In this document: positions 17,255-27,219 of the stretch, piece after piece
How positions within the stretch are numbered: position 1 is the first letter of the stretch
Layout of the letters: every line of letters begins with the position of its first letter
Source: Paenibacillus sp. 1_12
GTDB lineage: Bacteria; Bacillota; Bacilli; Paenibacillales; NBRC-103111
Direction of reading: 5' to 3'
NCBI RefSeq assembly: GCF_900114475.1
Contig: NZ_FOTE01000004.1
Coordinates: 127,580 to 191,579, forward strand
Length of the DNA stretch: 64,000 nucleotides
Translations under genes and position numbers: made by a program
The notes under the pieces: generated by a model
What the model saw: the letters and a program-made list of their open reading frames with translations, nothing else
Told to the model about the DNA's origin: nothing
The model's database searches: none

Positions 17255-18073
17255 TTATGATTTGAGAATGCCTAAACCTTCTTCCAGGGATTCAGATACG
17301 CTGTCCGCCAGTTGAGCCGTCAGCCCCCCATCCACGACAAGCGCATGACCCGTAACGAATGAAGCGTCATCGGAAGCAAGGAATAGAGCAGCCAATCCGG
17401 CTTCGCGCATCGTTCCCGGTCTTCCCAGCGGGTAAACAGCTTTTTGACGGCGGACCTCCTCTGGATATTTTTCCAGAAAATCGATCTTTCCTTCGGTTAC
17501 GATTCTACCTGGGCAGATGGAGTTTACCCGAATGCCGTACTTTCCATAATCCAATGCCATTTGACGGGTTAGATTAATGATTGCGGCTTTGGCGGCGTCA
17601 TATGAAGCATGCCGTCTGCCACCGAGAAGCCCGTGTACCGAGGCCGTATTGATGATCGAGCCTCCGCCTGCCTTGATCATGCCCGGCAGTGCATATTTAC
17701 TGCCCAGAAAGACGGCTTTAACGGAAGAAGCGAATACCTGATCCCAATCGTCTTCTTCCTGCTCAAGAATGGAAGCCGTGTGTCCTTTATAGGCATTGTT
17801 CATCAAAATGTCCAACTGGCCATGCGTTGAATAAGCATGTTCGATTAGCTGCTTCAAATCCTCGCTTTTAAATACGTTGGCCTTAAAATAACTGGCCGAA
17901 CCTCCATTAGCGATGATTCCGTCAGCGACCTGCTGACCTAAACCCTCGCGGCCCCCATCGTCATTCACGATCACATGAGCGCCTTCTTCGGCAAATACCT
18001 CGGCGCTTGCTCTTCCGATACCTGAGGATGATCCGGTAATAATGGCAATTTTATCCTTTAATCTTTTTCCCAT
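17255..18073 (-). CDS. Short-chain dehydrogenase/reductase (SDR)
   Basis: 272 aa, classical SDR. Cofactor motif TGSSSGIG near the N terminus, an NNAYKG variant of NNAG, catalytic Ser in NTASVHG and YDAAK (Tyr-x3-Lys), and a C-terminal FVTGHALVVDGGLTAQ. VIVNDDGG after beta-2 has an acidic residue that favours NAD. The start at 18073 is chosen because AGGAGGAA lies 7 bases upstream; a longer frame to 18118 has no ribosome site. In the operon it probably oxidises the sugar to a lactone. Confidence 0.9.
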   Translation of the reverse strand: MGKRLKDKIAIITGSSSGIGRASAEVFAEEGAHVIVNDDGGREGLGQQVADGIIANGGSASYFKANVFKSEDLKQLIEHAYSTHGQLDILMNNAYKGHTASILEQEEDDWDQVFASSVKAVFLGSKYALPGMIKAGGGSIINTASVHGLLGGRRHASYDAAKAAIINLTRQMALDYGKYGIRVNSICPGRIVTEGKIDFLEKYPEEVRRQKAVYPLGRPGTMREAGLAALFLASDDASFVTGHALVVDGGLTAQLADSVSESLEEGLGILKS

Positions 18074-18132
18074 GTTCAATTTCCTCCTACAAGTTTGATA
18101 ACCGCCGCCACACCACAAAACGGATCATTATG

Positions 18133-19665
18133 CTAGTTTTTAATTTTTTCTTTATACAAATCGTTTAATTCTTTCAGGTGCTTTTGATAGCTCGGATCAT
18201 CCTTGAAGCCTTTTACAAATTTATCCCAATCATCCATGCTGTTTTTGCCGATAATAACGTTGGTTTCCATATCATTAATCTTTTTGTTCCAGTCTGCGCT
18301 TTTTTCCAAAGCGGTCGGGGTGACAAGACCGAGTCCTGGATTAGGGATCGAAACCGTTGCAATTTTATCAACCAGTTTGTGATTATATTCTTTGGTTTCC
18401 GGTGTCATGCCAGGCAAATCTGCTTTGACATATTTATCGAAATAGCTGGAAACCCATTGTGCGGATGTATCAAAAGCATAACCTTTTTTCTTGCCTTCTT
18501 CTGTCTGGGTAATATCACCGGCAGCGCTCTCATTATAGTCAGTCCCTTTAATGCCGTAAGCGACAAGATTGTAGATTTCCCGGGTTGCTGTGTAATCGTA
18601 GATTTCAAGAATTTTCTTTAATTTTTCCTCGTTTACTTTTTTGTTGATCATAAAAATTCCGAATGAACCCGGTGCGGCTTCCATATAAACCTTTCCGTCC
18701 GGAGCAGCAGGGAACAGGTAAGGTACGATTACGGCTTTTGGATTTACCTTTTTGAGATCGTCTGTATACAGGTGACCATCGTAGGTATTGGTAAAGCCCA
18801 TGCCCGCTTTGTCTTGGGTCATGAAATCGCGAATCTGGCTGACCTGCAGGAGCGGCAAATCTGGAACCATAACGCCATTCTTGTTGGCTTTGTTCCAGAA
18901 AGCGAGTGCATCCTTCATTTTGGGATTAAAGAAGCTCGGCTGCAGCTGACCGCTATCATCCACATAATGCTGCTGTCCATTGCCAAACATCGATATGAAA
19001 TAGGAGGATATGTTAGGTGTTCCATGGCCGACAAAGCCGTACGTATCATTTTTTCCGTTGCCGTCGGGATCATTCTTAGTGAACGCTTCCATCACATTAT
19101 AAAACTCATCCATCGTCGTAGGAGCTTTAAGACCCAGCTTATCTAACCAATCTTGGCGTATTAACAACGCCTGCTGTCCATCGATGGGACGAACGCGGGG
19201 GATGCCCATCGTTTTACCTTTGAAGGCGACATTTTTATAAATTTGCGGAGGATAAGCAGCCAAATTCGGATAGTTTTTAATGTACGAGGTTAAATCCCAA
19301 AAGGCGCCCTGATTCGTTGCGTTGGCAAAGGTTTGCGTGTTAATATCCCAAACCAGGGTCACATCAGGAAGATCGCCAGCAGCTAACATGACATTTAATT
19401 TGTCCGGATAATTGTTAGCGGGAACATAAGTCACATTGATTTTGACATTGAATTTGGCATTTATTTGCTTAAGGCTCTCCAGGTCGTTGCTTGGCGCTGA
19501 GTTGTAAGTCGTTGTCATTATATTAATTTCCATCGGCGCTTTCGAGCCTTTATCGGCTGCAGGAGCTTCCGAAGTACTCGAAGACGTTGTTGTGGAACTG
19601 CAGCCTGCAAGCAAAACTATGGCTGCCATCGTGCCTATATTCGTATTTCTTAGCCAATTTTTCAT
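18133..19665 (-). CDS. ABC extracellular sugar-binding lipoprotein (LplA-like)
   Basis: 510 aa. Signal peptide with lipobox VLLAGC near residue 22 and a Ser/Thr-rich linker, then the two-lobed family 1 binding fold. The size (about 500 aa) and features such as YVPANNYPDKLNVMLAAGDLPDV and a later PAAPDGKVYMEAAPGSFGIFM place it with the long LplA-type binding proteins of Paenibacillus oligosaccharide importers. AGGAGGT precedes the ATG. It lies downstream of the two permease genes, and no ATPase gene is present, so a shared MsmK-type ATPase (for example 43043-44086) must energise it. Confidence 0.9.
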   Translation of the reverse strand: MKNWLRNTNIGTMAAIVLLAGCSSTTTSSSTSEAPAADKGSKAPMEINIMTTTYNSAPSNDLESLKQINAKFNVKINVTYVPANNYPDKLNVMLAAGDLPDVTLVWDINTQTFANATNQGAFWDLTSYIKNYPNLAAYPPQIYKNVAFKGKTMGIPRVRPIDGQQALLIRQDWLDKLGLKAPTTMDEFYNVMEAFTKNDPDGNGKNDTYGFVGHGTPNISSYFISMFGNGQQHYVDDSGQLQPSFFNPKMKDALAFWNKANKNGVMVPDLPLLQVSQIRDFMTQDKAGMGFTNTYDGHLYTDDLKKVNPKAVIVPYLFPAAPDGKVYMEAAPGSFGIFMINKKVNEEKLKKILEIYDYTATREIYNLVAYGIKGTDYNESAAGDITQTEEGKKKGYAFDTSAQWVSSYFDKYVKADLPGMTPETKEYNHKLVDKIATVSIPNPGLGLVTPTALEKSADWNKKINDMETNVIIGKNSMDDWDKFVKGFKDDPSYQKHLKELNDLYKEKIKN

Positions 19666-19793
19666 CTACATAGACCTCCTTCATATTTTGGAGCGTTTTT
19701 CTTATGTGATGTCTGGATGTACCACCGGAATGCTCTGGCAGCTTCTGGCCCTAATCTTCTCGATATGCCTCACTCCTTTCCATGCAGCTTGTG

Positions 19794-20675
19794 TCAGCCT
19801 TTAACGGAGCCGACCATCATCCCTTTAACGAAATACTTTTGCAAGAACGGGTAGACGATGATAATAGGCAGGGAAGCAACGACTACAGCGGACATTTTAA
19901 TGGTCTCCGGCGGCAGCATCTGCTCACTCTGCAGCATTTGCGCTACGGCAGGATCGCCTACCTGTGTCGATGCTTGAATAAGCAGCATTTGCAGCACAAC
20001 CTGCATGGGGCGAAGCGTATCCTTGTTGATATAAAGGACAGCGTTAAAATACGTATTCCAGTAGGCAACAGCGAAAAACAGTCCAAAGGCTGCTATCGCC
20101 GACAAAGAAACAGGCAGGATGATCCGGAAAAACACGCCGATGTCTGTACAGCCGTCCATCTTGGCTGACTCCTCCAGCTCCTCAGGGATTTCCTGATAAA
20201 AGCTTTTCATCAAAATGACATACCAGGCGCTGGTCAGCACAGGAAGGATAAGCGCCCATACGGTATTAATGAGTCCGAGCTCCTTGACGAGCAAATAGTT
20301 CGGAATCATGCCCGGATTGAACAGCATTGTAAACAGAATACCCATCATGAGGACTTTCTTCAGTCTGAATTTTTTGCGTGATAAAGAATAAGCAAGTCCA
20401 CTCGTCAAAATGAGACTGCAGCCGGTTCCGATCACAGCAAGAAAAAAACTGATGCTGAGCGAATTCAAAAAAGTTCGGGTAGATAAAATGAACTTGTAAG
20501 ATGCGAGGCTCCAATGCTCGGGAATAATCACGAGTGCCCGAGTTTGAAATTCGACCGGGTCGGTAAAGGAAACGAGTATGACGTACAGAAAGGGCAAAAA
20601 GGTTGATAATGAGATAACGGCAAGAATGAAGTAGTTAAAGGTGTCGAACACCCGTGAAACGAGATGCTGTTTCAT
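19794..20675 (-). CDS. ABC transporter permease (LplC/CUT1-like)
   Basis: 293 aa with six membrane segments. The EAA loop is EEALKM-like (EELEESAKMDGCTDIG then RIILPVSLSAIAAFG). It ends with YPFLQKYFVKGMMVGSVKG, the typical tail of this subfamily. ATG directly abuts the stop of the upstream permease, so the pair is translationally coupled. It forms a heterodimeric channel with the 20676-21683 product. Confidence 0.92.
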   Translation of the reverse strand: MKQHLVSRVFDTFNYFILAVISLSTFLPFLYVILVSFTDPVEFQTRALVIIPEHWSLASYKFILSTRTFLNSLSISFFLAVIGTGCSLILTSGLAYSLSRKKFRLKKVLMMGILFTMLFNPGMIPNYLLVKELGLINTVWALILPVLTSAWYVILMKSFYQEIPEELEESAKMDGCTDIGVFFRIILPVSLSAIAAFGLFFAVAYWNTYFNAVLYINKDTLRPMQVVLQMLLIQASTQVGDPAVAQMLQSEQMLPPETIKMSAVVVASLPIIIVYPFLQKYFVKGMMVGSVKG

Positions 20676-21683
20676 TTAGTAGACACCCTCTTCCCCGAAC
20701 TTTTTGGCAAGGCGATTGGCAGAAACGACGAGAATCAAGCCGACAACTGATTTGAATATACCGACGGCTGTGGCGAAGCTAAACCGACCGTTTTGAATGC
20801 CTACCCTATAAGCATAAGTATCGAACACATCGGCGACCTCCGTCACGGTAGAGCTGGACATCAAGTAGATATGCTCGAAGCCGATATCCAATACCTGACC
20901 CAGACGAAGAATCAGTAAAATAATAATTGTTCCTTTGATCCCAGGGACGGTTACAGACAACGTTTGTCTCCAGCGGTTCGCACCGTCCATCCGCGCCGCT
21001 TCATACAGCTCAGGATTGATGCCAGCTAAAGCAGCGAGGAAAATAATCGTTCCCCAGCCTGTTTCCTTCCATATGGTCTGAGCCGTCAGCATTGCCCAGA
21101 AGGTATCGGCATTGGTGAGAAAATTAATCGTATGCCCGCCGGACTCCGTGATCAGCTTGTTAACGATTCCGCTTCCGCTCAGCGTCAGGAAGCAAATGCC
21201 CACGATCACGACCCAAGAAAGAAAATGCGGCAGGTAAATCGCGGTTTGAACCCACTTCTTGAATGTCAGATTTTTCAGCTCGTTCAGCAGCAGCGAAATA
21301 ATAATCGGCATCGGAAAAAAGAAAGCAATATTCAGAAAACTGATGGCTATCGTGTTGCGAAACAGCAGCCAGAAATCAGGATTCGTAAAAAAGCTCTGAA
21401 AATGTTTAAGTCCGACCCATTCGCTTTTGAGCAGTCCTAAATAAGGGGAGTACTCAGTAAAAGCCAACGTCAACCCCCACAAGGGAACATATTTAAAAAT
21501 AATGAAAAACAGCAAACCCGGCAGCGCGAGTAGATACAAATATTTTTCTTGTTGAAACGTCTTTTTCCAGCTCTTTAACCAAAGAAGAAATGAGCTGTAG
21601 GATTTCGTATCCTTCCTCGGCTCGGGCAAATCCGTTAACTTGGGAGATAGAGTTGCTCTTTGTTGATTAGGCAATCTGCTCAT
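20676..21683 (-). CDS. ABC transporter permease (LplB/CUT1-like)
   Basis: 335 aa, about six membrane segments plus a charged N-terminal extension. Family features are YLLALPGLLFFIIFKYVPLWG and the EAA loop ELYEAARMDGANRWRQT. First gene of the transporter-enzyme operon. The start at ATG 21683 follows AGAAAGGA; a longer frame to 21755 lacks a ribosome site. The regulator gene upstream (21894) ends with its own terminator, so the operon promoter should lie in 21684-21830. Confidence 0.9.
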   Translation of the reverse strand: MSRLPNQQRATLSPKLTDLPEPRKDTKSYSSFLLWLKSWKKTFQQEKYLYLLALPGLLFFIIFKYVPLWGLTLAFTEYSPYLGLLKSEWVGLKHFQSFFTNPDFWLLFRNTIAISFLNIAFFFPMPIIISLLLNELKNLTFKKWVQTAIYLPHFLSWVVIVGICFLTLSGSGIVNKLITESGGHTINFLTNADTFWAMLTAQTIWKETGWGTIIFLAALAGINPELYEAARMDGANRWRQTLSVTVPGIKGTIIILLILRLGQVLDIGFEHIYLMSSSTVTEVADVFDTYAYRVGIQNGRFSFATAVGIFKSVVGLILVVSANRLAKKFGEEGVY

Positions 21684-21827
21684 CCTTTCTATGCATGTTT
21701 CGATGGGGCATGTATTGATAAATTGAATTGTATGCGGTTCTCGCCAAGTCAACAATAAGCCATTTGTGAATGCTCTTTATGTGCCGCATGTAAGGGTAAT
21801 CACAAAAAGAGTATTGTACGGGCAAAT

Positions 21828-21873
21828 GAAAAACCCGCATTCAGCAAGGGTTTAGACCTTTTGAATACGGGTT
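21828..21873 (-). terminator. Terminator of the membrane AraC gene
   Basis: On the minus strand AACCCGTATTCA pairs with TGAATGCGGGTT, followed by TTTC. It separates the regulator from the transporter operon. Confidence 0.65.
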
Positions 21874-21893
21874 GCGAATCTAGGTGAAGTCCG

Positions 21894-24218
21894 CTACTCT
21901 CCTTCCTCGCGATATTGTCCGGGGGTGATTCCTACATTTTTTTTGAATACACGGATAAAGTTTTGAGTGTGGAGGTAGCCCACCTCTTCTGAAATATCGG
22001 AAACTGGAATGTTTGATTCACGCAGCAGCTGCTTGGCCCGCTCAATTCGAACCTGTGTGACGTAATCGCTGAATGAGATTTGCTTGAATTTCTTGAACAA
22101 CTTGCTGAGATGTGTTCGGCTGATTCCGAAGCTGCGTGCACATTGATCCTGGGAAATATCCAAATGATAATTTTCCTGAATGAAGGCGATCACCTTATCA
22201 ATAATGTGCTCGTGCTTCACAAAAGTTTTATTGTGTACGATTGTTACGATTGGGGTAATGAGCTTCTGTAGAAACCAATGATTCAAATCATCCATGTTTT
22301 GGAATTTACGCAGATATTCGTAGGGCTCCTCACCTTTATACAATGTATCCAGATCGATACCGAGCAGATACATCGTCCGAATCGTTGTGCCGAGGAGCTG
22401 CGTGTACGACATTTGAATGACTTTGGTCATATTGGTTGCGCTTACGACATATTTGGAAAACTCATCAAGCATTCGCTCTGACTCTTCGAGGTCTCCCTGC
22501 TTCAAGGATTCCTCATAATGCTGCTCCAGCTCGATCGGGTACCGAAAGCTTTCGCTTGCTTTCAAGAAGTCATTCTCGGGGTCGATAACCTGCTCTCCTC
22601 CCACTACAAGCCGGGAATACAAGGCTGAAACCGCCTGATGATAGACCTGGGGCAGATCGCGGATTTCGCTAGTTATAGCTCCAAGACCTGCAGTTACCGG
22701 CAGCCGCAAATAATCCGTCAATACGCCTCTGACGTCTTCCACAAATGCCTTCACTAAAGCTTTCCATTCCGAAGTCCTTGCGTTGATTGACTCTTCATCG
22801 ACTAACGCATGATTCCAAAGCAGTACGGCGATCTGATCATTCAACAGATTGATGGTAATTCCATGAAAAACACGTTCATTGGCATGGACGAGATCCGTAA
22901 TGATGTTTTTCATAGCAAAAATGATGAGATCTCGATCCTGATCGGAAAATTTACCCTTTCCGGGAGTACTTGGATCGTAAGTCAGTATGAAAATAGCAAA
23001 TTGAGCCTGCTGTGGAAGACCATAACGCTCGAAAAGGCTCCCCAGCTCACTCGGTGTATAATACAAGTAATTACCCTGCAGCATCTGCATCACGAACGAT
23101 TCCTGAATAATGGGCAGCTGATGGGACAATTGATCCTGCAGCTGCCTTTTTTCGTCCTTTAATGCCAGCCAGGTCTGCTTGACATAACCGATCTCATCCT
23201 CGTCGAGTTCGTTGCCTGCAGAATCCCGCTTCATATGTGTCATCAGATTAGCAAGCGGCCTGTACACCCATTGGGTACCCAAAAAAGTGAAAACGAGCGC
23301 AATCAGCAGTACAACGGCAAGCACTGCCACCGTAATGACCCCAATTCCGGCTGATTTGGCATTTAACTCTTCGACCGGAATCAGATCGATATATTTCCAG
23401 CCGGTATAGGAAGAAGTAAGTGTAGTCACCAAATAATCGCGGTCATTCCAGTTGTAATTGAGCTTGTGCTCGGACACGTTTTTTTGCTGAAGCAGTTCAA
23501 GGAGCTGGGAAGGGAACGCGGAAGCGGAGGAGGAGGCGACCGTTTTTCCATCTTTATCGACTATTGCAATCGTTTGCCCCGGGTAAACTACCGAACGCTG
23601 GAGAGCATCCTGGAACAGCTTTTCATCGATACGGATAAGCATCAGGCCAACTGGACTCAGAGCCTGCAGCGGCAGCCTGCAAATAAAGGTAACTCCCTTG
23701 GCTGCATCATTTGCCCGAATGTGAAATACGGTGTTTTTCCACTGAAATTCCTTAGGGGATGTCATCACCTCATTCAGCCTGTTGCGATCATAGATGGGGG
23801 CTATTTTAAATAAACCGAAGGAGGAGGACAGCAGATAATTGTCCTTCACATACATCGAAATATCCAAAATGAGCTTATGGTTGTTTTGAAAGGTTGAGAA
23901 AAATTGTGCAACCTGCATATTAAATTCATATTCATTATCCTTGATTCCCCGCTGCAGTGCCTCATTGCCAAAAAGAGGATGAAACAGCAGCTGCAGTGTG
24001 CTGTCCTGGATGTTCTGCAAATCCCGGTCAATGGTTGTGGAGGTATTCTCCAACAGTTGAACATGCGCACGGTTTACTTCATTTTGCAAGGTTGAAGCTG
24101 AGAACAGGTAGCTGCTGATACCTACGATTAAGGTGGGCAGGACACCAACAGCCAAGGTTAACATGATCATACGTTGAAGCAAGGTAGTCTTTCTCCCAAA
24201 TATCCGCTTGATTTTCAA
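21894..24218 (-). CDS. Membrane-anchored AraC-family transcriptional regulator
   Basis: 774 aa. One TM near residues 15-40, an extracellular Cache-like sensing domain of about 250 residues, a second TM (GVITVAVLAVVLLIALVF, about residues 290-315), a cytoplasmic linker region, and a C-terminal AraC HTH (DQCARSFGISRTHLSKLFKK, then FIRVFKKNVGITPGQYR). This one-protein sensor-regulator design is typical of Paenibacillus, placed upstream of an Lpl-type importer, and is expected to sense an outside sugar and switch on the 12489-21683 operon. The start is TTG (24218) after GAGGAGGGG. Confidence 0.92.
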   Translation of the reverse strand: MKIKRIFGRKTTLLQRMIMLTLAVGVLPTLIVGISSYLFSASTLQNEVNRAHVQLLENTSTTIDRDLQNIQDSTLQLLFHPLFGNEALQRGIKDNEYEFNMQVAQFFSTFQNNHKLILDISMYVKDNYLLSSSFGLFKIAPIYDRNRLNEVMTSPKEFQWKNTVFHIRANDAAKGVTFICRLPLQALSPVGLMLIRIDEKLFQDALQRSVVYPGQTIAIVDKDGKTVASSSASAFPSQLLELLQQKNVSEHKLNYNWNDRDYLVTTLTSSYTGWKYIDLIPVEELNAKSAGIGVITVAVLAVVLLIALVFTFLGTQWVYRPLANLMTHMKRDSAGNELDEDEIGYVKQTWLALKDEKRQLQDQLSHQLPIIQESFVMQMLQGNYLYYTPSELGSLFERYGLPQQAQFAIFILTYDPSTPGKGKFSDQDRDLIIFAMKNIITDLVHANERVFHGITINLLNDQIAVLLWNHALVDEESINARTSEWKALVKAFVEDVRGVLTDYLRLPVTAGLGAITSEIRDLPQVYHQAVSALYSRLVVGGEQVIDPENDFLKASESFRYPIELEQHYEESLKQGDLEESERMLDEFSKYVVSATNMTKVIQMSYTQLLGTTIRTMYLLGIDLDTLYKGEEPYEYLRKFQNMDDLNHWFLQKLITPIVTIVHNKTFVKHEHIIDKVIAFIQENYHLDISQDQCARSFGISRTHLSKLFKKFKQISFSDYVTQVRIERAKQLLRESNIPVSDISEEVGYLHTQNFIRVFKKNVGITPGQYREEGE

Positions 24219-24651
24219 GTTGCCCCTCCTCAGGTAGGTCTTAAAAATAATCGAATGAGTTTTTAAATATCAGATACGCGTGATTACTTATGAACAATGT
24301 TCATTATACAGAACTATGTAGTGTATTTAAAGAACCTGAGTGCTATAATCACCCGAAAATTTTTGAACTGCTTGATGATTCGGCTACGCTAAAGGGAGGC
24401 AGGATGGCATAGCAATACCTGATGCATGATTAATATCTCGTTAACTATTTGTTGTGAGCTGATAGGGATGAGTCCTTCTAATATCAGAAGATATGCAAAT
24501 TGGAGGAAGCGAGGATACTGCAGCTGGAGACCGAGCAAAAAGTGAATGAGATTGCCTTGTAGGATTGGTCACATATTGGATGAATATGCATAATATTCGT
24601 ACATTTGGATAATCTATAACCGTTATAACAGACGGATGGGTGAATAGAATC
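24219..24651. other. Intergenic region without recognised gene
   Basis: It separates the divergent membrane AraC and germination operon 2 and should hold both promoters. A short frame around 24497-24560 reads as an amphipathic helix (KLEEARILQLETEQKVNEIA) that could be a leftover of a signalling helix; too short to call. Confidence 0.4.
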
Positions 24652-25746
24652 ATGGATAAAAGTATCGGTAAAATAAACTTCTTACAGGTTTGCATGATTC
24701 TTATGCTGATGAACGGGCTTATGAACCATGTGGTTGTGAACCCCATGCTTCTAGAGGCGTCTGGGAGGGATGCCTGGATCTCTGTTTTATTAGCAGGCGT
24801 ATTGTTTCTTCCATGGTGTGCTCTACTGGTCATCTTTATGAAAAAATCGGGACAAAAGAAGCTTCAGCCTTGGTTAGCGAGCAAGACCAACTCAATAATA
24901 TCGTGGATGCTTGTCATTCCCATCTGTGTGCAGTTATATCTGATTGGGGGAACCACTGTCCTGCACACCGCAACATGGACCATTATTAACAACTTGCCGA
25001 ACACCCCCAAATTTGCTCTGGTTCTCGCTCTATGCCTGGTAAGCTTGTACTACGCCATCTCCGGTATTCGTATGATAGCGATCAGTGCGGGGATTTTATT
25101 ACCCATGGTGATTGCATTGGGGTATTTTGTGAGCTTCGCCAATATGCCCAAAAAGGATTTCACCTTGTTACGACCGGTTTTGGAGTATGGGTGGCAGCCT
25201 GTCATTCACGGCATGCTTTATGCAGGAGGCGGCTTCATCGAGCTGGTGATGATCATTGCGATTCAGCATCGATTGAAGTCCAGTGTTCGTCCATGGCAGC
25301 TGATGATACTTGCTGTGGTGATGGTCTACATTACAGTTGGCCCCGTTATAGGCGGAATTACGGAATTTGGTCATAAAGAAGCCACAAAGCAGATGGAATC
25401 GCCTTACGAGCAGTGGCGCTTAGTAAAGCTCGGCAATAATATTGAGCATGTTGATTTTTTATCCGAATTCCAATGGCTAGCCGGAGCCGTTATACGAATC
25501 AGCTTCTCACAGCTATTAATAGGAGAGCTATTACCTATTCAAAGATTGAAAAAACGAAGTCTATTTATGCTATGTATTACTGTTAGTTATATAGTACTAA
25601 CGATGCTTCCTTTGGAAAGCTATTCCGTTTATGTATGGATGTATCAATATTATATGCCGATCACCTTCATCATGGGTTTATTCATATCGCTAGTTTGCCT
25701 TACCATTGCAATCATTTCCAGAAAGTCCAAGGAGGAAGCTCTATGA
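24652..25746 (+). CDS. Spore germination permease, GerAB family (operon 2)
   Basis: 364 aa, about ten membrane helices, GerAB-type (endospore germination permease). It opens with INFLQVCMILMLMNGLMNHV. The ATG at 24652 has GATGGGTG about 9 bases upstream; GTG 24640 is an alternative. Here the B subunit comes first (order B-A-C), unlike operon 1 at 2686. Its TGA overlaps the ATG of the A-subunit gene (ATGA). Confidence 0.9.
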   Translation: MDKSIGKINFLQVCMILMLMNGLMNHVVVNPMLLEASGRDAWISVLLAGVLFLPWCALLVIFMKKSGQKKLQPWLASKTNSIISWMLVIPICVQLYLIGGTTVLHTATWTIINNLPNTPKFALVLALCLVSLYYAISGIRMIAISAGILLPMVIALGYFVSFANMPKKDFTLLRPVLEYGWQPVIHGMLYAGGGFIELVMIIAIQHRLKSSVRPWQLMILAVVMVYITVGPVIGGITEFGHKEATKQMESPYEQWRLVKLGNNIEHVDFLSEFQWLAGAVIRISFSQLLIGELLPIQRLKKRSLFMLCITVSYIVLTMLPLESYSVYVWMYQYYMPITFIMGLFISLVCLTIAIISRKSKEEAL

Positions 25747-27218
25747 AAGGGAATAAGCTCGAACTGTCAGAAAGCTGGAGTGAGTCCAAACTTAAGGCGT
25801 TATTTCCTCACTCCGCGGACGTTCAGATCCATAGCTTTCGATTGGAGGACGATGGTTGTTCTGAGGTTATTCTCATTTACAGCGAAGGCTTGTGCGACAC
25901 CACTCAAATTGGAAGGGTTGTTCTTCCAGAGCTAAAAAATCTATATCGCCAGAATGGGTTCTCTGATTTATCCGGGAACAACGTATATGGTACCTTGCCC
26001 ATACATCCATTAGAGGCGGAAACTTCACCCATAGAAATAGCCGAATTCGTTTTTCAAGGAGATCTTCTGCTGCTGTTTCCCCAAACGGATGCGTTATTTA
26101 GAATGTGTATTGGCCATCGTACAGAGCGTACTCCTGAAGAATCAAGCACAGAAATATCTATAAAAGGACCCAAAGATGGATTTATAGAAGATATCATGGT
26201 CAATGTCGCACTGATTCGTAAACGGATTCGCAGCAATTCCCTCTGCTATGAAACCTTTATTCTGGGAAGGCGAACAAGAACAAGAGTCGGTTTGTTATAT
26301 ATTAATGATATTATTTCACCCGAAGTGTTGAATGATGTGAAAAAAAGACTTAATAAAATAGATATGGATGGAGTTTATAGTATAAACCAGCTTGAAGAAA
26401 TGATAGTTGATTCCAAGTATTCGATGTTTCCTTTGCTCGATTACAGTGGTCGGCCTGATAAAGCGGTCAGCAGTTTATTGGCAGGAAGATTTGTCATCAT
26501 CGTAGATGGAAATCCCATGATATTAATTGGACCTACTAACTTTTGGCTTCTATTAAAATCGCCTGAAGATTTATATTTCAGCTTCCAATACATATCGTTT
26601 GCCCGTTTGATCCGTATATTCAGCTTTTGCATATCTATTATGCTGCCTGGTGTATGGGTGGCGCTGTCTGCTTTTCATCAGGATCAGATTCCATTTCGGC
26701 TAATGGCAACCATTGCATCGGCACGTATCGGTCTCCCCTTTTCAGGACAAGCTGAACTGCTAATACTTTTAGTGCTGCTGGAAATCTTTAGAGAAGCCGG
26801 ACTTCGTTTACCGAACGCTATCGGGCAGACATTGACTGTTGTTGGTGGATTAATTATTGGCGATGCAGCCATTCGAGCAGGTCTGGTTTCTCCAAGTGTC
26901 GTTGTTGTCGGTGCCATATCAGCTGTTGCGGGAACTACATTGGTCAGTCAATCGATAGCGGCAACGGTGAGTTTTCTCCGATTTTTCATGTTTATGATGG
27001 CTTCATTTCTGGGGATGTACGGGCTGATTCTCGGGATTGTACTGATTATAGGATATATGAGCCAGCTTCGTTCCTTTGGTGTTCCCTATATGTCGCCGAT
27101 TTCCCCTCCGCATTTCAAAGAAATGATAGGGGCTATCTTTCGACTACCCTGGAGCAAGTATAAAGAAAGACCTGAAACGTTAAATACTGTAGATTCGGAC
27201 CGGCAAGGGGAGGATTAG
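25743..27218 (+). CDS. Spore germination protein, GerA family A subunit (operon 2)
   Basis: 491 aa. N-terminal hydrophilic domain with KGPKDGFIEDIMVNVALIRK, the best-known signature of GerA proteins, and TRTRVGLLYINDI; then about five membrane segments from residue about 285 (LPGVWVALSAFHQ, VVGGLIIGDAAIRAGLVSP). The ATG at 25743 overlaps the preceding stop and has AAGGAGG upstream; a longer frame from 25635 is just overlap with the permease gene. It pairs with the B and C subunits of this operon as a second germinant receptor. Confidence 0.93.
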   Translation: MKGNKLELSESWSESKLKALFPHSADVQIHSFRLEDDGCSEVILIYSEGLCDTTQIGRVVLPELKNLYRQNGFSDLSGNNVYGTLPIHPLEAETSPIEIAEFVFQGDLLLLFPQTDALFRMCIGHRTERTPEESSTEISIKGPKDGFIEDIMVNVALIRKRIRSNSLCYETFILGRRTRTRVGLLYINDIISPEVLNDVKKRLNKIDMDGVYSINQLEEMIVDSKYSMFPLLDYSGRPDKAVSSLLAGRFVIIVDGNPMILIGPTNFWLLLKSPEDLYFSFQYISFARLIRIFSFCISIMLPGVWVALSAFHQDQIPFRLMATIASARIGLPFSGQAELLILLVLLEIFREAGLRLPNAIGQTLTVVGGLIIGDAAIRAGLVSPSVVVVGAISAVAGTTLVSQSIAATVSFLRFFMFMMASFLGMYGLILGIVLIIGYMSQLRSFGVPYMSPISPPHFKEMIGAIFRLPWSKYKERPETLNTVDSDRQGED

Positions 27219-27219
27219 C

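Noticed and set aside
24560-24651. Possible sigma-G promoter before germination operon 2
   Set aside because: A TGAATA box is present near 24578 but no CATACTA-like -10 at proper spacing.
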